From contig JAZQAG010000054.1 of the NCBI GenBank assembly GCA_045545095.1, positions 1 to 49,167 on the forward strand: a DNA stretch of 49,167 nt. The letters run 5' to 3'. The notes beneath the pieces were generated by a model. That model made no database searches, had not been told where the DNA came from, and saw only the letters and a program-made list of their open reading frames with translations. The stretch comes from Phocaeicola_A sp045545095. GTDB taxonomy: Bacteria > Bacteroidota > Bacteroidia > Bacteroidales > Bacteroidaceae. The position numbers and the translations under genes were made by a program. Shown one piece after another: positions 1 through 8,586 of the stretch (its first letter is position 1; each line of letters opens with the position of its first letter).

Positions 1-24
1 CTGCCCCTCCCATGGGAGGGGCAG
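1..24. terminator. Perfect palindrome downstream of serC
   Basis: The first 24 bases form a perfect 12+12 palindrome that is very GC-rich. It lies 17 bases past the serC stop codon (serC reads leftwards), where a transcription terminator is expected. The T-tract that would follow on the minus strand falls outside the window, so the terminator role is inferred. Confidence 0.5.
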
Positions 25-41
25 GGGGGAGGGTCTGTTTA

Positions 42-1109
42 TTAATATAACTTTTCAAATTCCTTCATGCAATCAATCAGTGCCTGTACGCTCTCTTTCG
101 GCATAGCGTTGTAGCAAGATGCACGGAAACCGCCTACTGAACGGTGACCCTTGATGCCGACCATACCACGCTCTGTAGCGAACTTCATGAAGTCTGCCTC
201 CAAATCCTTGTATTCGGGAGCCATCACGAAGCAGATGTTCATGCGTGAACGGTCTTCCTTAGCTGCTGTACCGACGAACATCTTGTTGCGGTCGATTTCG
301 GCATACAGCATGTCTGCCTTTTCGATAGCACGACGCTCCATCTCCTTCACACCACCTTGAGCCTTGATCCAACGGAGAGTCTGGAGGGCTGTATAGATGG
401 GAAGTACAGGAGGAGTATTGAACATAGAACCACCGTCGATGTGTGTCTGATAGTTCAACATGGTGGGGATGTAGCGTGATACCTTGCCCAAAGCTTCGTT
501 CTTCACGATAACGAAAGTGACACCGGCGGGGGCCAGGTTCTTCTGAGCACCACCATAGATACAGATGTACTTGCTCACATCGATGGGACGAGAGAAGATG
601 TCAGATGACATGTCGGCGATCATAGGCACGTTCACGTCGAGGTCTTCCTTCAACTCGGTACCATAGATGGTATTGTTGGTTGTGATATGGAAGTAATCCA
701 CATCAGCAGGTACAGTATAGTCTTTGGGGATATAAGTATAAGTTGCTTCTGCAGAAGATGCCACTTCAACCACTTCACCGAATCCTTTGGCTTCTTTCAT
801 GGCCTTCTTGGCCCATACACCTGTGTTCAGATAGGCAGCCTTCTTTTCCAAGAAGTTGAAAGGCACCATACAGAATTCCATGCTGGCACCACCTCCCAAG
901 AAGAGTACCGAATATCCTTCAGGAATATTAAGAAGTTCCTTGAACAGAGCAACAGCTTCGTCAACAACCGGTTGAAAGTCCTTTGCACGGTGGCTGATTT
1001 CCAGAATAGACAAGCCTGAGCCGTTGAAATCCAACACTGCCTGAGCTGTTTGTTCGATTACCTCACGGGGTAAGATGGAGGGTCCTGCATTGAAATTATG
1101 CTTTTTCAT
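42..1109 (-). CDS. serC: Phosphoserine aminotransferase
   Basis: This 355-residue cytosolic enzyme is a class V, PLP-dependent aminotransferase. It converts 3-phosphohydroxypyruvate and glutamate to phosphoserine for serine synthesis, and in many bacteria also serves the pyridoxal phosphate pathway. The N-terminus (KKHNFNAGPSILP) is the typical SerC opening, and the PLP lysine is seen as K190 in the motif YGGAQKNLAP. The C-terminal GHRSVGGFRASCYNAMP segment is also typical. Length matches the family. The usual partner serA (phosphoglycerate dehydrogenase) would be expected downstream, beyond the left edge of the window, so it cannot be checked. The upstream gap of 183 bases to the helicase gene is AT-rich and probably holds the serC promoter. 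Confidence 0.96.
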   Translation of the reverse strand: MKKHNFNAGPSILPREVIEQTAQAVLDFNGSGLSILEISHRAKDFQPVVDEAVALFKELLNIPEGYSVLFLGGGASMEFCMVPFNFLEKKAAYLNTGVWAKKAMKEAKGFGEVVEVASSAEATYTYIPKDYTVPADVDYFHITTNNTIYGTELKEDLDVNVPMIADMSSDIFSRPIDVSKYICIYGGAQKNLAPAGVTFVIVKNEALGKVSRYIPTMLNYQTHIDGGSMFNTPPVLPIYTALQTLRWIKAQGGVKEMERRAIEKADMLYAEIDRNKMFVGTAAKEDRSRMNICFVMAPEYKDLEADFMKFATERGMVGIKGHRSVGGFRASCYNAMPKESVQALIDCMKEFEKLY

Positions 1110-1292
1110 TTTTTATAGTTTTATGTTATACAATTTTAGTTCTAAGAATACAATGGTCATCTAATTGACGGCGCGAAATTACATAATGTTTTCTATTTAA
1201 CCAACAATTTATATACAAAATGTATGCAAAATAAGATATTTTTCTTTCATCTTGTCGTTTTATGCGTTGGTTTTGTTTTCAATATGTAATTA

Positions 1293-2627
1293 TTAACGAC
1301 TTTCTTCCATGATGGTTTTCATTCCTTTAATCTTTTCTCCACGCACAAGGTTGAGTGTGTGTGCCAACTTCTTTCGGAGGACAGCAGCAAATGAATAGTG
1401 CTCCTTTACATCGATACGTCCGATTTCATCCCTGTTGAGGCCGCCTTTCTTGGAAAGGAATCCCATGATGTCTCCTTTGCTCAACTTGTCCTTTTTCCCT
1501 TTACCTATATATATAGTGGCCCATCTGGCTGGCATAGGTTTGGGGGGATTGGGACTGATAGTGTATTCTTCGGGAATGTCGCGGATATATGCCGGTACAC
1601 TCTCTTCGGCATGTATCAGCAGGAAGGCATTCCCCTCAGCTTCCCAACGGGCTGTACGTCCATTGCGATGGATATATCCGTCTTCGTTGGCTGGAAGATG
1701 ATAGTGGATAACATTGTCGATATGCGGAATATCCAATCCGCGTGCAGCCAGATCGGTACAGACAAACACGTGACAGCTTCCGTTGCAGAAGCGGTAAAGC
1801 GCCCGTTCGCGGTCGGGTTGCTCCATGCCTCCATGAAACATGCCACAGCTGATTCCGGCAGATTGCAGGTGTTTGCCTACACGCTCTACGGCTTCCCGAT
1901 AGTTGACAAAAACAAGACTGGAGTGATCTCCTTGCATGCATAGCAGGTCGGTCAATGTCTGGAGTTTGTCTTTTTCCGGTGAATGAACAACATGCAGTCG
2001 GATACGTGAAGGTATTTGTTCCTCTTCAGAGAGGAAATCCAATCGGATAGCCTCCTGATGAAGACCAGCAAAATGAGGGATCTCATCAGCATCTGTTGCT
2101 GATAGGAGAAACCTCCTGCGGAGGTTGGGCAGTTGGGATATGACACTCTCCATCTCGTCATGGAATCCCAACTCGAGGGACTTGTCAAACTCGTCGATGA
2201 CCAATGTCCGTATGGTTGGTGCATCGATGTTTCCTTTACCCAGATGGTCGTTCATGCGTCCCGGGGTTGCTATTACCACCGCAGGGCGAACTCCTTTCAG
2301 GGTACGGTGCTCTTCCATGGCGGGACGTCCGCCATAGCAACTTACAGCCTTGAAGGATGAACCCATAGCCTTGAATACTTGCTCGGTCTGTAAGGCCAAT
2401 TCACGTGAGGGAACCAATACTATGGCTTGTACTCCTTCTACATTAGGTTGTAAACGGCCAAGGACAGGTAGCAAGTAGGCCAAAGTTTTGCCAGACCCTG
2501 TGGGAGAGAGTAGTACTACATCCTTACCTTCACTCCAAGCGTCGATGGCTGCTTCCTGCATGGGATTCAGTTGCTTGATACCCAGTGCCGCAATGGATTT
2601 TTCAATATATTCAGCGTATTTCTTCAT
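1293..2627 (-). CDS. DEAD-box-type RNA helicase, DbpA-like
   Basis: This 444-residue protein is an ATP-dependent RNA helicase, probably acting in ribosome assembly or RNA remodelling. Motif I is SPTGSGKT (residues 41-48), motif Ia region VPSRELALQ, TPGR follows, and motif II reads DEFD (145-148) instead of DEAD. Motif III is SAT, and the C-terminal helicase motif reads HRNGRTARW where HRxGRTGR is usual. The last 80 residues (WATIYIGKGKKDKLSKGDI onward) resemble the DbpA RNA-binding domain, which in E. coli binds 23S rRNA. The reading frame stays open to 2840, but the ATG at 2627 is preferred: a minus-strand -7 box (TATATTTG, 2650-2657) lies just upstream, and the longer version would run through the cobalamin riboswitch. 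The 71 extra residues also look non-coding. Confidence 0.9.
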   Translation of the reverse strand: MKKYAEYIEKSIAALGIKQLNPMQEAAIDAWSEGKDVVLLSPTGSGKTLAYLLPVLGRLQPNVEGVQAIVLVPSRELALQTEQVFKAMGSSFKAVSCYGGRPAMEEHRTLKGVRPAVVIATPGRMNDHLGKGNIDAPTIRTLVIDEFDKSLELGFHDEMESVISQLPNLRRRFLLSATDADEIPHFAGLHQEAIRLDFLSEEEQIPSRIRLHVVHSPEKDKLQTLTDLLCMQGDHSSLVFVNYREAVERVGKHLQSAGISCGMFHGGMEQPDRERALYRFCNGSCHVFVCTDLAARGLDIPHIDNVIHYHLPANEDGYIHRNGRTARWEAEGNAFLLIHAEESVPAYIRDIPEEYTISPNPPKPMPARWATIYIGKGKKDKLSKGDIMGFLSKKGGLNRDEIGRIDVKEHYSFAAVLRKKLAHTLNLVRGEKIKGMKTIMEESR

Positions 2628-2649
2628 GTAAATATGTCGCATGTTGATG

Positions 2650-2657
2650 CAAATATA
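2650..2657 (-). promoter_or_regulatory. -7 promoter element of the helicase gene
   Basis: On the minus strand this reads TATATTTG, an exact match to the Bacteroidetes TAnnTTTG element. It sits 22 bases before the ATG at 2627 and so argues for that start. No clear -33 TTTG was found at the right distance. Confidence 0.5.
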
Positions 2658-2718
2658 GTGGATATTTATGCATTGGACGAATGAAATCAGATAAAAAATC
2701 TCTTTTGTCTCTATTTTT

Positions 2719-2749
2719 TTTGTCGATTTCGATAAAATACCTATCTTTG
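2719..2749 (+). promoter_or_regulatory. Promoter of the cobalamin uptake operon
   Basis: TTTG at 2719-2722 and TATCTTTG at 2742-2749 are separated by 19 bases, matching the Bacteroidetes -33/-7 pattern. Transcription would begin at about 2756, exactly at the 5' edge of the cobalamin riboswitch. Confidence 0.8.
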
Positions 2750-2755
2750 CCACGT

Positions 2756-2975
2756 TTTGTTCCGATAGGCCCTGCGGCCGTGTAGGATGAAAAGGGAATC
2801 GGGTGAAAGTCCCGAACAGTCCCGCTGCTGTAAGCTCCAATTCTTTCAGGACGTTTGCTTAAGCATGAAAGCCACTGTTCCTTTATATATAAGGTATGGG
2901 AAGGCCAAGCAAGCGACGGAGTAAGTCAGAAGACCTGCAAAACAGAGTCAAAAATCCTTGTACTTCGAGGAAAGG
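2756..2975 (+). ncRNA. Cobalamin (B12) riboswitch
   Basis: The conserved core is present in order: a GGGTGAAAGTCCCGAACAG segment with the following CCCGCTGCTGTAA, then AAGCCACTG, then the 3' B12-box AGTCAGAAGACCTGC (about 2927-2941). A short hairpin, CCT...AGG around 2957-2971, follows and could be the partner of the kissing-loop contact that masks translation in this class. The riboswitch lies between a matching promoter (2719-2749) and btuB (ATG 3018). High cobalamin should therefore repress the uptake operon. No clear T-tract terminator is seen, so control at translation initiation is more likely; this is an inference. Confidence 0.93.
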
Positions 2976-3017
2976 TGCCGGGAATTGAAATTGTGTTAAC
3001 CAACTTTTTTGTGGTCA

Positions 3018-5018
3018 ATGAGTGTACGCTACGTACTCAACCTATTGGTGTTGGGTGGCTTGCTGAACATTCCTGTACAAGCTCAGTCTTTGGCTGATAC
3101 TTTGCATACAATTGATGAAGTGACTGTAAAGGCCTGTCGGGTACCGGCATCAGTTTCTTCGGTCCAACCTGTGCAATCTATGGATAAGGAACAACTCCAG
3201 TCCTTGGGCATACAGAGTGTGGCCGATGCTGTACGGCGCTTTGCTGGTGCCACCGTGCGCGATTATGGAGGTATCGGTGGCTTGAAGACCGTGTCGGTGC
3301 GCAGCCTTGGGGCCTCTCATACAGCCGTGAGTTACGATGGGGTGACGGTGAGCAACACCCAAGCCGGACAGATAGATGTCGGTCGTTTTGCTATGGATAA
3401 TGTGGAGGAACTCTCGTTAGCCGTGGGGCAGGGGAGTGACCTCCTTCAGTCTGCCCGTGCTTATGCATCGGCAGGAATATTGAACATACGTACCCAACGG
3501 CCAGAATTTGCTGGTGATAAGAAATCTTCCTGGCGTGCCCGCTTGAGTGGTGGTTCATTCGGATATGTCACCCCTTCCTTCCGCTATGCACGAAAGTTGG
3601 GTTCCCGTACCACTGTGATGTTGGATGGTGATTATATGCGCGCCGATGGTATTTATCCTTTTACCCTGAAAAATGGACGGACAGAGACTACCGAACGTCG
3701 CCGTAACTCAGATGTGGAAAGCTGGCATGTAGAAGGTAATCTCTTCCATACTTTCCAAGATGAAAGCCGTTTGTCTGGAAAGGGATATTTCTATAAGTCG
3801 GAACGTGGATTACCAGGCGGAGTTATCCTATATAATCCCATAGCACGCGAACGTCTGTGGGATGAGAACTTCTTTACCCAATTTGCTTATGACAAGAGTT
3901 TCTCTACGCAATGGCAACTGCGTGCATTGGCCAAATATAACCATGCGTGGAACCGTTATGAAGATACGAATGTGAAGTATGAGGGAGGGCATCAGGTGGA
4001 TGTGCATCGTCAGGATGAATATTATCTTTCGGCTGCAGTCCGGTGGAATCCTGTATCGGTACTTTCTCTCTCTTTGGCACAGGATGGTTTTGTCAATACC
4101 CTGCGTAACAATATTGATGATAGTCCCAATCCGGTACGCCTGACATCATTGACAGCGTTGAATGCCGATTTCCGGTGGAAGGGATGGCATGCAATGGCTA
4201 ACCTCACAGCCACTTATACGACCGACCATGTTCGGACGGGTGTCCAACCTGCCGACCGTCGGCATCTGTCACCTTCATTTTCCTTGTCATGGCGTCCGTG
4301 GAATGGGGAGTCCTTATACATTCGTGCCTTGTATAAGAATACTTTCCGGGTTCCCACTTTCAATGACCTCTATTACCGTCGTTCAGGTAATACGTCCCTC
4401 CGTCCCGAAGATGCCACAGAATACAATGTCGGGATAACATGGAATGGGCATTCCAAGATTTTGTGGCTTAACAACTTTTCTTTGACGGTGGATGCCTATT
4501 ATAATAAGGTACAGGATAAGATTGTGGCTTTCCCTTCGGTATATGTGTGGCGCATGGCCAACTATGGGGAGGTGGAGATTCATGGAGTGGATGCGACGGC
4601 CTATGCTTCAATCCTCTTGGCACAGGGATGGGAAATGGAGGTAAGGGGGGCTTATACCTTCCAACAGGCACTGGATATGACTAATCCGAAGGCCAAGAAT
4701 TATAAAGACCAATTGCCCTATACAGCGCGTCACAGTGGAAATGCTTCGCTCTTGTTCAAGACTCCTTGGATACATGTGGGATATACATTGATGGCTGTGG
4801 GAAAGCGCTACTTCATGGATCAGAACATACAGGACAATGAAATAGAAGGCTATATGGAACATGGCCTTACGGTTTCACGTAACTTTTCGTTGAAAAGGGG
4901 AACTGAATTACGTCTGCAGGCCGATGTGGTAAACTTCACCGATACACAATATGAAGTCATCAAATATTATCCTATGCCCGGGCGCTCGTGGAGGCTTAGT
5001 GCAACGGTGAGTTTCTAA
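3018..5018 (+). CDS. btuB: TonB-dependent cobalamin receptor BtuB
   Basis: This 666-residue outer-membrane receptor takes up cobalamin using TonB energy. A signal peptide is seen (hydrophobic segment ending IPVQAQS), followed by a TonB-box-like stretch (IDEVTVKA). A plug domain covers about residues 45-160 (SLGIQSVADAVRRFAG, VRSLGASHTAVSYDGV), and a 22-strand-type barrel fills the rest, with FRVPTFNDLYYRR as a conserved barrel segment. The protein ends in the aromatic residue F (RLSATVSF), as expected for assembly by BAM. The first ATG at 3018 is preferred over an in-frame TTG at 3009. The B12 riboswitch upstream and btuG downstream make the substrate assignment strong. Confidence 0.93.
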   Translation: MSVRYVLNLLVLGGLLNIPVQAQSLADTLHTIDEVTVKACRVPASVSSVQPVQSMDKEQLQSLGIQSVADAVRRFAGATVRDYGGIGGLKTVSVRSLGASHTAVSYDGVTVSNTQAGQIDVGRFAMDNVEELSLAVGQGSDLLQSARAYASAGILNIRTQRPEFAGDKKSSWRARLSGGSFGYVTPSFRYARKLGSRTTVMLDGDYMRADGIYPFTLKNGRTETTERRRNSDVESWHVEGNLFHTFQDESRLSGKGYFYKSERGLPGGVILYNPIARERLWDENFFTQFAYDKSFSTQWQLRALAKYNHAWNRYEDTNVKYEGGHQVDVHRQDEYYLSAAVRWNPVSVLSLSLAQDGFVNTLRNNIDDSPNPVRLTSLTALNADFRWKGWHAMANLTATYTTDHVRTGVQPADRRHLSPSFSLSWRPWNGESLYIRALYKNTFRVPTFNDLYYRRSGNTSLRPEDATEYNVGITWNGHSKILWLNNFSLTVDAYYNKVQDKIVAFPSVYVWRMANYGEVEIHGVDATAYASILLAQGWEMEVRGAYTFQQALDMTNPKAKNYKDQLPYTARHSGNASLLFKTPWIHVGYTLMAVGKRYFMDQNIQDNEIEGYMEHGLTVSRNFSLKRGTELRLQADVVNFTDTQYEVIKYYPMPGRSWRLSATVSF

Positions 5019-5101
5019 CTACAATTATGTTTTTCCTAAAAAGAGAATAACCGGTTATAAGTATAGATAAAAGAATTGTTAAACTAAAAGAATGGCGAAT
5101 T

Positions 5102-6190
5102 ATGAAATTTAGAAGTTTATATTTAAGTACTCTTTGTCTGTTGGCAATAGGAGCTTTGTTTACAGCTTGTGAGGACGATGATGACAATGACAATTGGAAC
5201 GATGATGCGGCCATCGTACTTCCTAAGCAACGTGCTTTTATTCTGAACGAAGGCATTTATGGAATGAACAATGCCAATGTCTCTTTCTATAATTCCACTA
5301 CGGGAGAGGTTATTGCAGACATTTATGCCAAACAAAATGGGGGCCTGAAACTGGGTGATACTGCGCAGGACATGATCGCTTATGGAGGTGATATGTATGT
5401 GGTAGTGAACGGATCGAGCTACATTTCCCGCTTGAGTGGTGCCGGTGTAGAGTTGGCCCGCTATGCCTTTACTGAAGAGCAGGGACAGCCTCGTTATGTT
5501 GTAGCCGATGATGGTAAGGTCTATGTCACTTTGTATAGTGGTAATGTGGCCCGGCTGGATGCCAAGACATTAGCTTTCGAGAAGATGGTGGCCGTGGGTA
5601 ATAATCCTGAGCAATTGGTGGAAGAGGATGACAAACTTTATGTGATCAATAGCGGATGGGGATATGATAACCGCCTTTCCATCATTGATTTGAATTCTTT
5701 TGCAGAGGCCGAGCATGTGGAGATTATGACCAACCCGCAACGGATTATAGAGGTGGACGATCATATATTCATCCAAGGTTATGGGGCAGCCTATCCCGAA
5801 CCTTATACTTATCCGGTACAATTGTATGACCGTGAGACAAAAACGGTCACAACCATTGGAAAGGGCACTCACATGGCTGCGTATGGTGACAAACTCTATG
5901 TGGCCTATTGCAGTACTGCCGATTGGGTGAACTATACGACCACTTTTTACACTTATGATGCCCGTACAGGGCAGAAGAGTGAAGCCTCATTCTTGAAGGA
6001 TACGCCTGCTGAAGTGATTGGTGGAAATGTCTATATGCTGGAGGTGAATCCTGAGAATGGTGACATCTACGTGGGTATTACCCACTATGCGGCAGGTGAG
6101 GGTGACATCTATCGCTTCGCGGCCGACGGAACTTTCCTCTCTTCTTTCGAGAGCGGCGGACAAGGACCTAATAATATGGTGTTCTTTTAA
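5102..6190 (+). CDS. btuG: Surface cobalamin-binding beta-propeller lipoprotein, BtuG-like
   Basis: This 362-residue protein begins with a lipoprotein signal (LFTAC, Cys23) followed by a run of acidic residues (EDDDDND), the Bacteroidetes signal for export to the cell surface. The remainder is a YncE-like/DUF5074 seven-bladed propeller. Repeated blades of the type DKLYVINSGWGYDNRLSIIDL and motifs such as FILNEGIYGMNNANVSFY are visible. In Bacteroides thetaiotaomicron BtuG sits on BtuB and captures corrinoids with very high affinity. The position directly after btuB (83-base gap) supports the same role here. The symbol rests on family and context, not on a sequence search. Confidence 0.85.
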   Translation: MKFRSLYLSTLCLLAIGALFTACEDDDDNDNWNDDAAIVLPKQRAFILNEGIYGMNNANVSFYNSTTGEVIADIYAKQNGGLKLGDTAQDMIAYGGDMYVVVNGSSYISRLSGAGVELARYAFTEEQGQPRYVVADDGKVYVTLYSGNVARLDAKTLAFEKMVAVGNNPEQLVEEDDKLYVINSGWGYDNRLSIIDLNSFAEAEHVEIMTNPQRIIEVDDHIFIQGYGAAYPEPYTYPVQLYDRETKTVTTIGKGTHMAAYGDKLYVAYCSTADWVNYTTTFYTYDARTGQKSEASFLKDTPAEVIGGNVYMLEVNPENGDIYVGITHYAAGEGDIYRFAADGTFLSSFESGGQGPNNMVFF

Positions 6191-6323
6191 ATGAATATTT
6201 GAGGAGTCCGGTAGTTTCAAGAGTTCAGGCAAATATCTTGTTTGCATAAATAATGATAGTCAGAACTATTGTCTGCACCCCTGTACTCCTGATTTCTGAA
6301 CTTCTATAACTCCTAAAGCAATT

Positions 6324-7466
6324 ATGCGGCGCTTTGTTTTTTATACTATAGCTGTTTGTGTGTTCATGTTCCTCTCCTCGTCGTGTGGCGGGGGGAGGAC
6401 TGCCGGCACCTTCTCCGGACAAGGAGATACCTTGTCTTTGCGTCATGCCACCCATCTGCAGATAGTGGAATATCCTAAGGGGACACAGGTGGTCATACGT
6501 AATCCTTGGGATACCCTGCAGGTGCTGCATACCTATCTGCTTGTTCCCGATACCTTAACGATGATTCCCCCAGTAAACTCAGGGGGTACCATCATACGTA
6601 CCCCTTTACGCCGTTCGGTAGTATATACCTCTGTCCATAGTGCGCTGTTGGAGGAGTTGGGGCAGTTGTCATCCATCGTCGGTGTGTGTGACAGTCAGTA
6701 TATCTATCGCCCGGCAGTGCGCGAACGACTCCGCTCGGGGAAAATACAGGATTTGGGGAATGGCATCTCTCCTGATGTGGAACGTATCATAGATTTGCAT
6801 CCTGATGCTCTGTTACTTTCACCTTTCGAGAATAGTGGAGGTCATGGTAGGGTGGACCGTTTGGGAGTTCCCATTGTGGAGTGTGCCGACTATATGGAGA
6901 CTTCCGCCCTTGGCCGTGCCGAATGGATGCGTTTCTATGGGCGGCTGTATGGCTGTGCTGAACGTGCCGATTCACTTTTTGCAGCTGTAGAAAAGGAGTA
7001 TTTGACTTGGAAGCGTAGGGCGCAGGCTTGCCCTGAACGTCCCACAGTGTTGACGGATTTGCCTGCAGGAAGTTCTGCTTGGTATGTCCCTGGCGGACAG
7101 AGTACCATTGGTGGAATGTATGCAGATGCTGGTGCCCGCTATCTGTTTGCAGACAATCATCATAGTGGATCTGTTCCTTATTCCTTCGAGACCGTCTATG
7201 CCAAGGCGCAGGATGCCGATTTCTGGATCATCCGCTACCATGCTCCTGTGGACCGCACTTATGCCTCGTTGGCCGCTGAGTACGAGCCTTATACCCACTT
7301 CGCAGCTTACCGTACACGTCGCATGTATGGTTGCAATACGGCCAATTCCACCTTCTACGAGGATATTCCCTTCCACCCCGAACGTCTCCTTGCCGAGTAT
7401 GCTCTCATTTTTCATCCCGAACTTCGGAATGACACAGAGTTGTGTTACTATAAGGCTCTGGAGTGA
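6324..7466 (+). CDS. btuF: Cobalamin ABC transporter substrate-binding lipoprotein, BtuF-like
   Basis: This 380-residue protein has a lipoprotein signal (FLSSSC, Cys21) followed by glycines rather than acidic residues, so it probably stays in the periplasm. The body is a class III periplasmic binding protein (Fe/B12 family). Seen are a first lobe with RVVYTS-like and LSSIVGVCDSQY segments, PDVERIIDLHPDALLLSPFEN, and a second lobe with VLTDLPAGSSAWYVPGGQSTIGGMY and ADFWIIRYHAP. Its place after btuB and btuG implies delivery of cobalamin to BtuC. The matching permease lies 2.7 kb downstream, beyond an accessory gene. Confidence 0.85.
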   Translation: MRRFVFYTIAVCVFMFLSSSCGGGRTAGTFSGQGDTLSLRHATHLQIVEYPKGTQVVIRNPWDTLQVLHTYLLVPDTLTMIPPVNSGGTIIRTPLRRSVVYTSVHSALLEELGQLSSIVGVCDSQYIYRPAVRERLRSGKIQDLGNGISPDVERIIDLHPDALLLSPFENSGGHGRVDRLGVPIVECADYMETSALGRAEWMRFYGRLYGCAERADSLFAAVEKEYLTWKRRAQACPERPTVLTDLPAGSSAWYVPGGQSTIGGMYADAGARYLFADNHHSGSVPYSFETVYAKAQDADFWIIRYHAPVDRTYASLAAEYEPYTHFAAYRTRRMYGCNTANSTFYEDIPFHPERLLAEYALIFHPELRNDTELCYYKALE

Positions 7467-7639
7467 AGCGGTGCTTGCATTTTGTTAATCGGGAGTCCCT
7501 ATTGTAGGGCAGAATGATGTATAAATATACGGTTTCTTCGTCTGTTTTTGCATAAAAGGGGCTGAATCACCCTATCTTTTCCCTTTTGTTTGGAGAAAAA
7601 GGGCTTGTTCTACGCCTCAAAACCGGTGTGGATACGGGA

Positions 7640-7834
7640 TTATAATCTTCTGGAAGGGTCATTTTTCAATCTGCGGCTTGCAAAATTTGAAATGCGGCTT
7701 TGGTTTTGTCAAATGCAAGTCACTTTATATCATACTGCAAGCCGCATATTCTTTTTTGCGCCTTGCTTTTTCCAGAATTACAGCCCGATAAAAGCATTTT
7801 ACCCCATAATCTTATCGGAAAATGCTGTCTGGAA
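7640..7834. repeat. Compound inverted-repeat element in the btuF-FN3 gap
   Basis: Two inverted repeats sit in the non-coding sequence after btuF. TGCGGCTTGCA at 7672-7682 is exactly complementary to TGCAAGCCGCA at 7736-7746, and the homology extends outward imperfectly (TCTGGAA near 7648 against TTCCAGA near 7770). A second hairpin pairs 7770-7775 with 7829-7834, 7780-7784 with 7824-7828, and 7785-7791 with 7812-7818, giving 18 base pairs. There is no convincing gene here. It could be a MITE-like or structured intergenic repeat. Confidence 0.5.
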
Positions 7835-8390
7835 TCTTCCTCTTTAAGCAATATATTTTTATTCATCTTGTAGTAAATCAGTGTTTTAGCTTGTTTTTAT
7901 ACCTTAAAACTCGCGTGCAGCCTTTCAATACCTTTTGCAAATAAATATACGCGATTCTCGCAACGAAAATATGCAATTTGACATTTTGTCAGAAATGAAA
8001 ACCTGCAATTATTCTCTTTTAAGAAATTCTCCTTTATAGCTTTTAAGGTAAAGGGGCATGGGAAACTTAGTTTTTTAGGTTATTATAATTAATACTATTC
8101 AGTATCTTAAAGAAAATGGAAGAAAGAAATATCAGATTTTCACTAACTCATGTTTTTATTTCCTTTAAATTAGGCAGTTTATGAAATCTTTTTTATTTTT
8201 GCATCAATTAAGTGAAAGAATACTCATTGTATAAAAACAATTGTAGCAATTTATTAACTATTAAAATCATATTTTACGAAACAGACAGTATTATAAAAAT
8301 TAGATTGGGAACAAGCACACAAAAGTGCAACATGGACAATTCGTTATTAAACATTTATTCAAACTAAAAGCGTTCCTTTTCGTAATTTGA
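7835..8390. other. AT-rich non-coding sequence
   Basis: This stretch upstream of the fibronectin-III gene is very AT-rich and has no open frame with coding character. The only site I can support is a -7-like element at 8194-8201. The base composition contrasts with the GC-richer btu genes on both sides and suggests an inserted segment. Confidence 0.5.
8194..8201 (+). promoter_or_regulatory. Possible -7 element for the FN3 lipoprotein transcript
   Basis: TATTTTTG matches TAnnTTTG exactly, but no good -33 element is seen. If used, it gives a leader of about 380 bases that contains the structured element at 8397-8573. Confidence 0.4.
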
Positions 8391-8396
8391 CATATT

Positions 8397-8573
8397 AGAG
8401 CTTTTGCTCTTGTTCTCTCACGTTCGAATGCCGCCAAATTATTCGCCAACGAGAACAAGTGGTAGGAGGTTCACGTCATGATAGGCGTGAACCATCCTTT
8501 GCTTGTTTGTTGGCATGGTAGCTTGGCGGCAACCAGAACGAGAAAATAAGCATCGGATTGGTTCACGCTTTTT
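8397..8573 (+). ncRNA. Candidate structured leader RNA with two competing folds
   Basis: One fold is a long hairpin built from 8421-8425/8536-8540, 8429-8437/8523-8531, 8445-8450/8509-8514, 8454-8459/8502-8507 and an apical stem 8465-8475/8485-8497 (core GGTTCACG/CGTGAACC). This gives about 37 pairs in 120 bases. A competing fold pairs 8409-8417 with 8451-8459 (9 perfect pairs) and 8485-8494 with 8559-8568 (10 perfect pairs, followed by TTTTT). A small hairpin AGAGC-TTTT-GCTCT lies at 8397-8410. The element ends 14 bases before the lipoprotein ATG. I do not recognise it as a known riboswitch; an inverted-repeat DNA element is the alternative. Confidence 0.55.
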
Positions 8574-8586
8574 AAATTTTAAAACA

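Noticed and set aside
2628..2840. N-terminal extension of the helicase frame
   Set aside because: It would overlap the cobalamin riboswitch and its promoter, lacks coding character, and a -7 element lies between it and the ATG at 2627.
7590..7847. 85-codon open frame after btuF
   Set aside because: It runs through the inverted-repeat element and has a composition dominated by Phe and Leu without any recognisable domain or start signal.
8485..8573. Classical rho-independent terminator before the FN3 gene
   Set aside because: The stem 8485-8494/8559-8568 with TTTTT has a loop of 64 bases, too large for an ordinary terminator; it is kept only as part of the competing-fold model.
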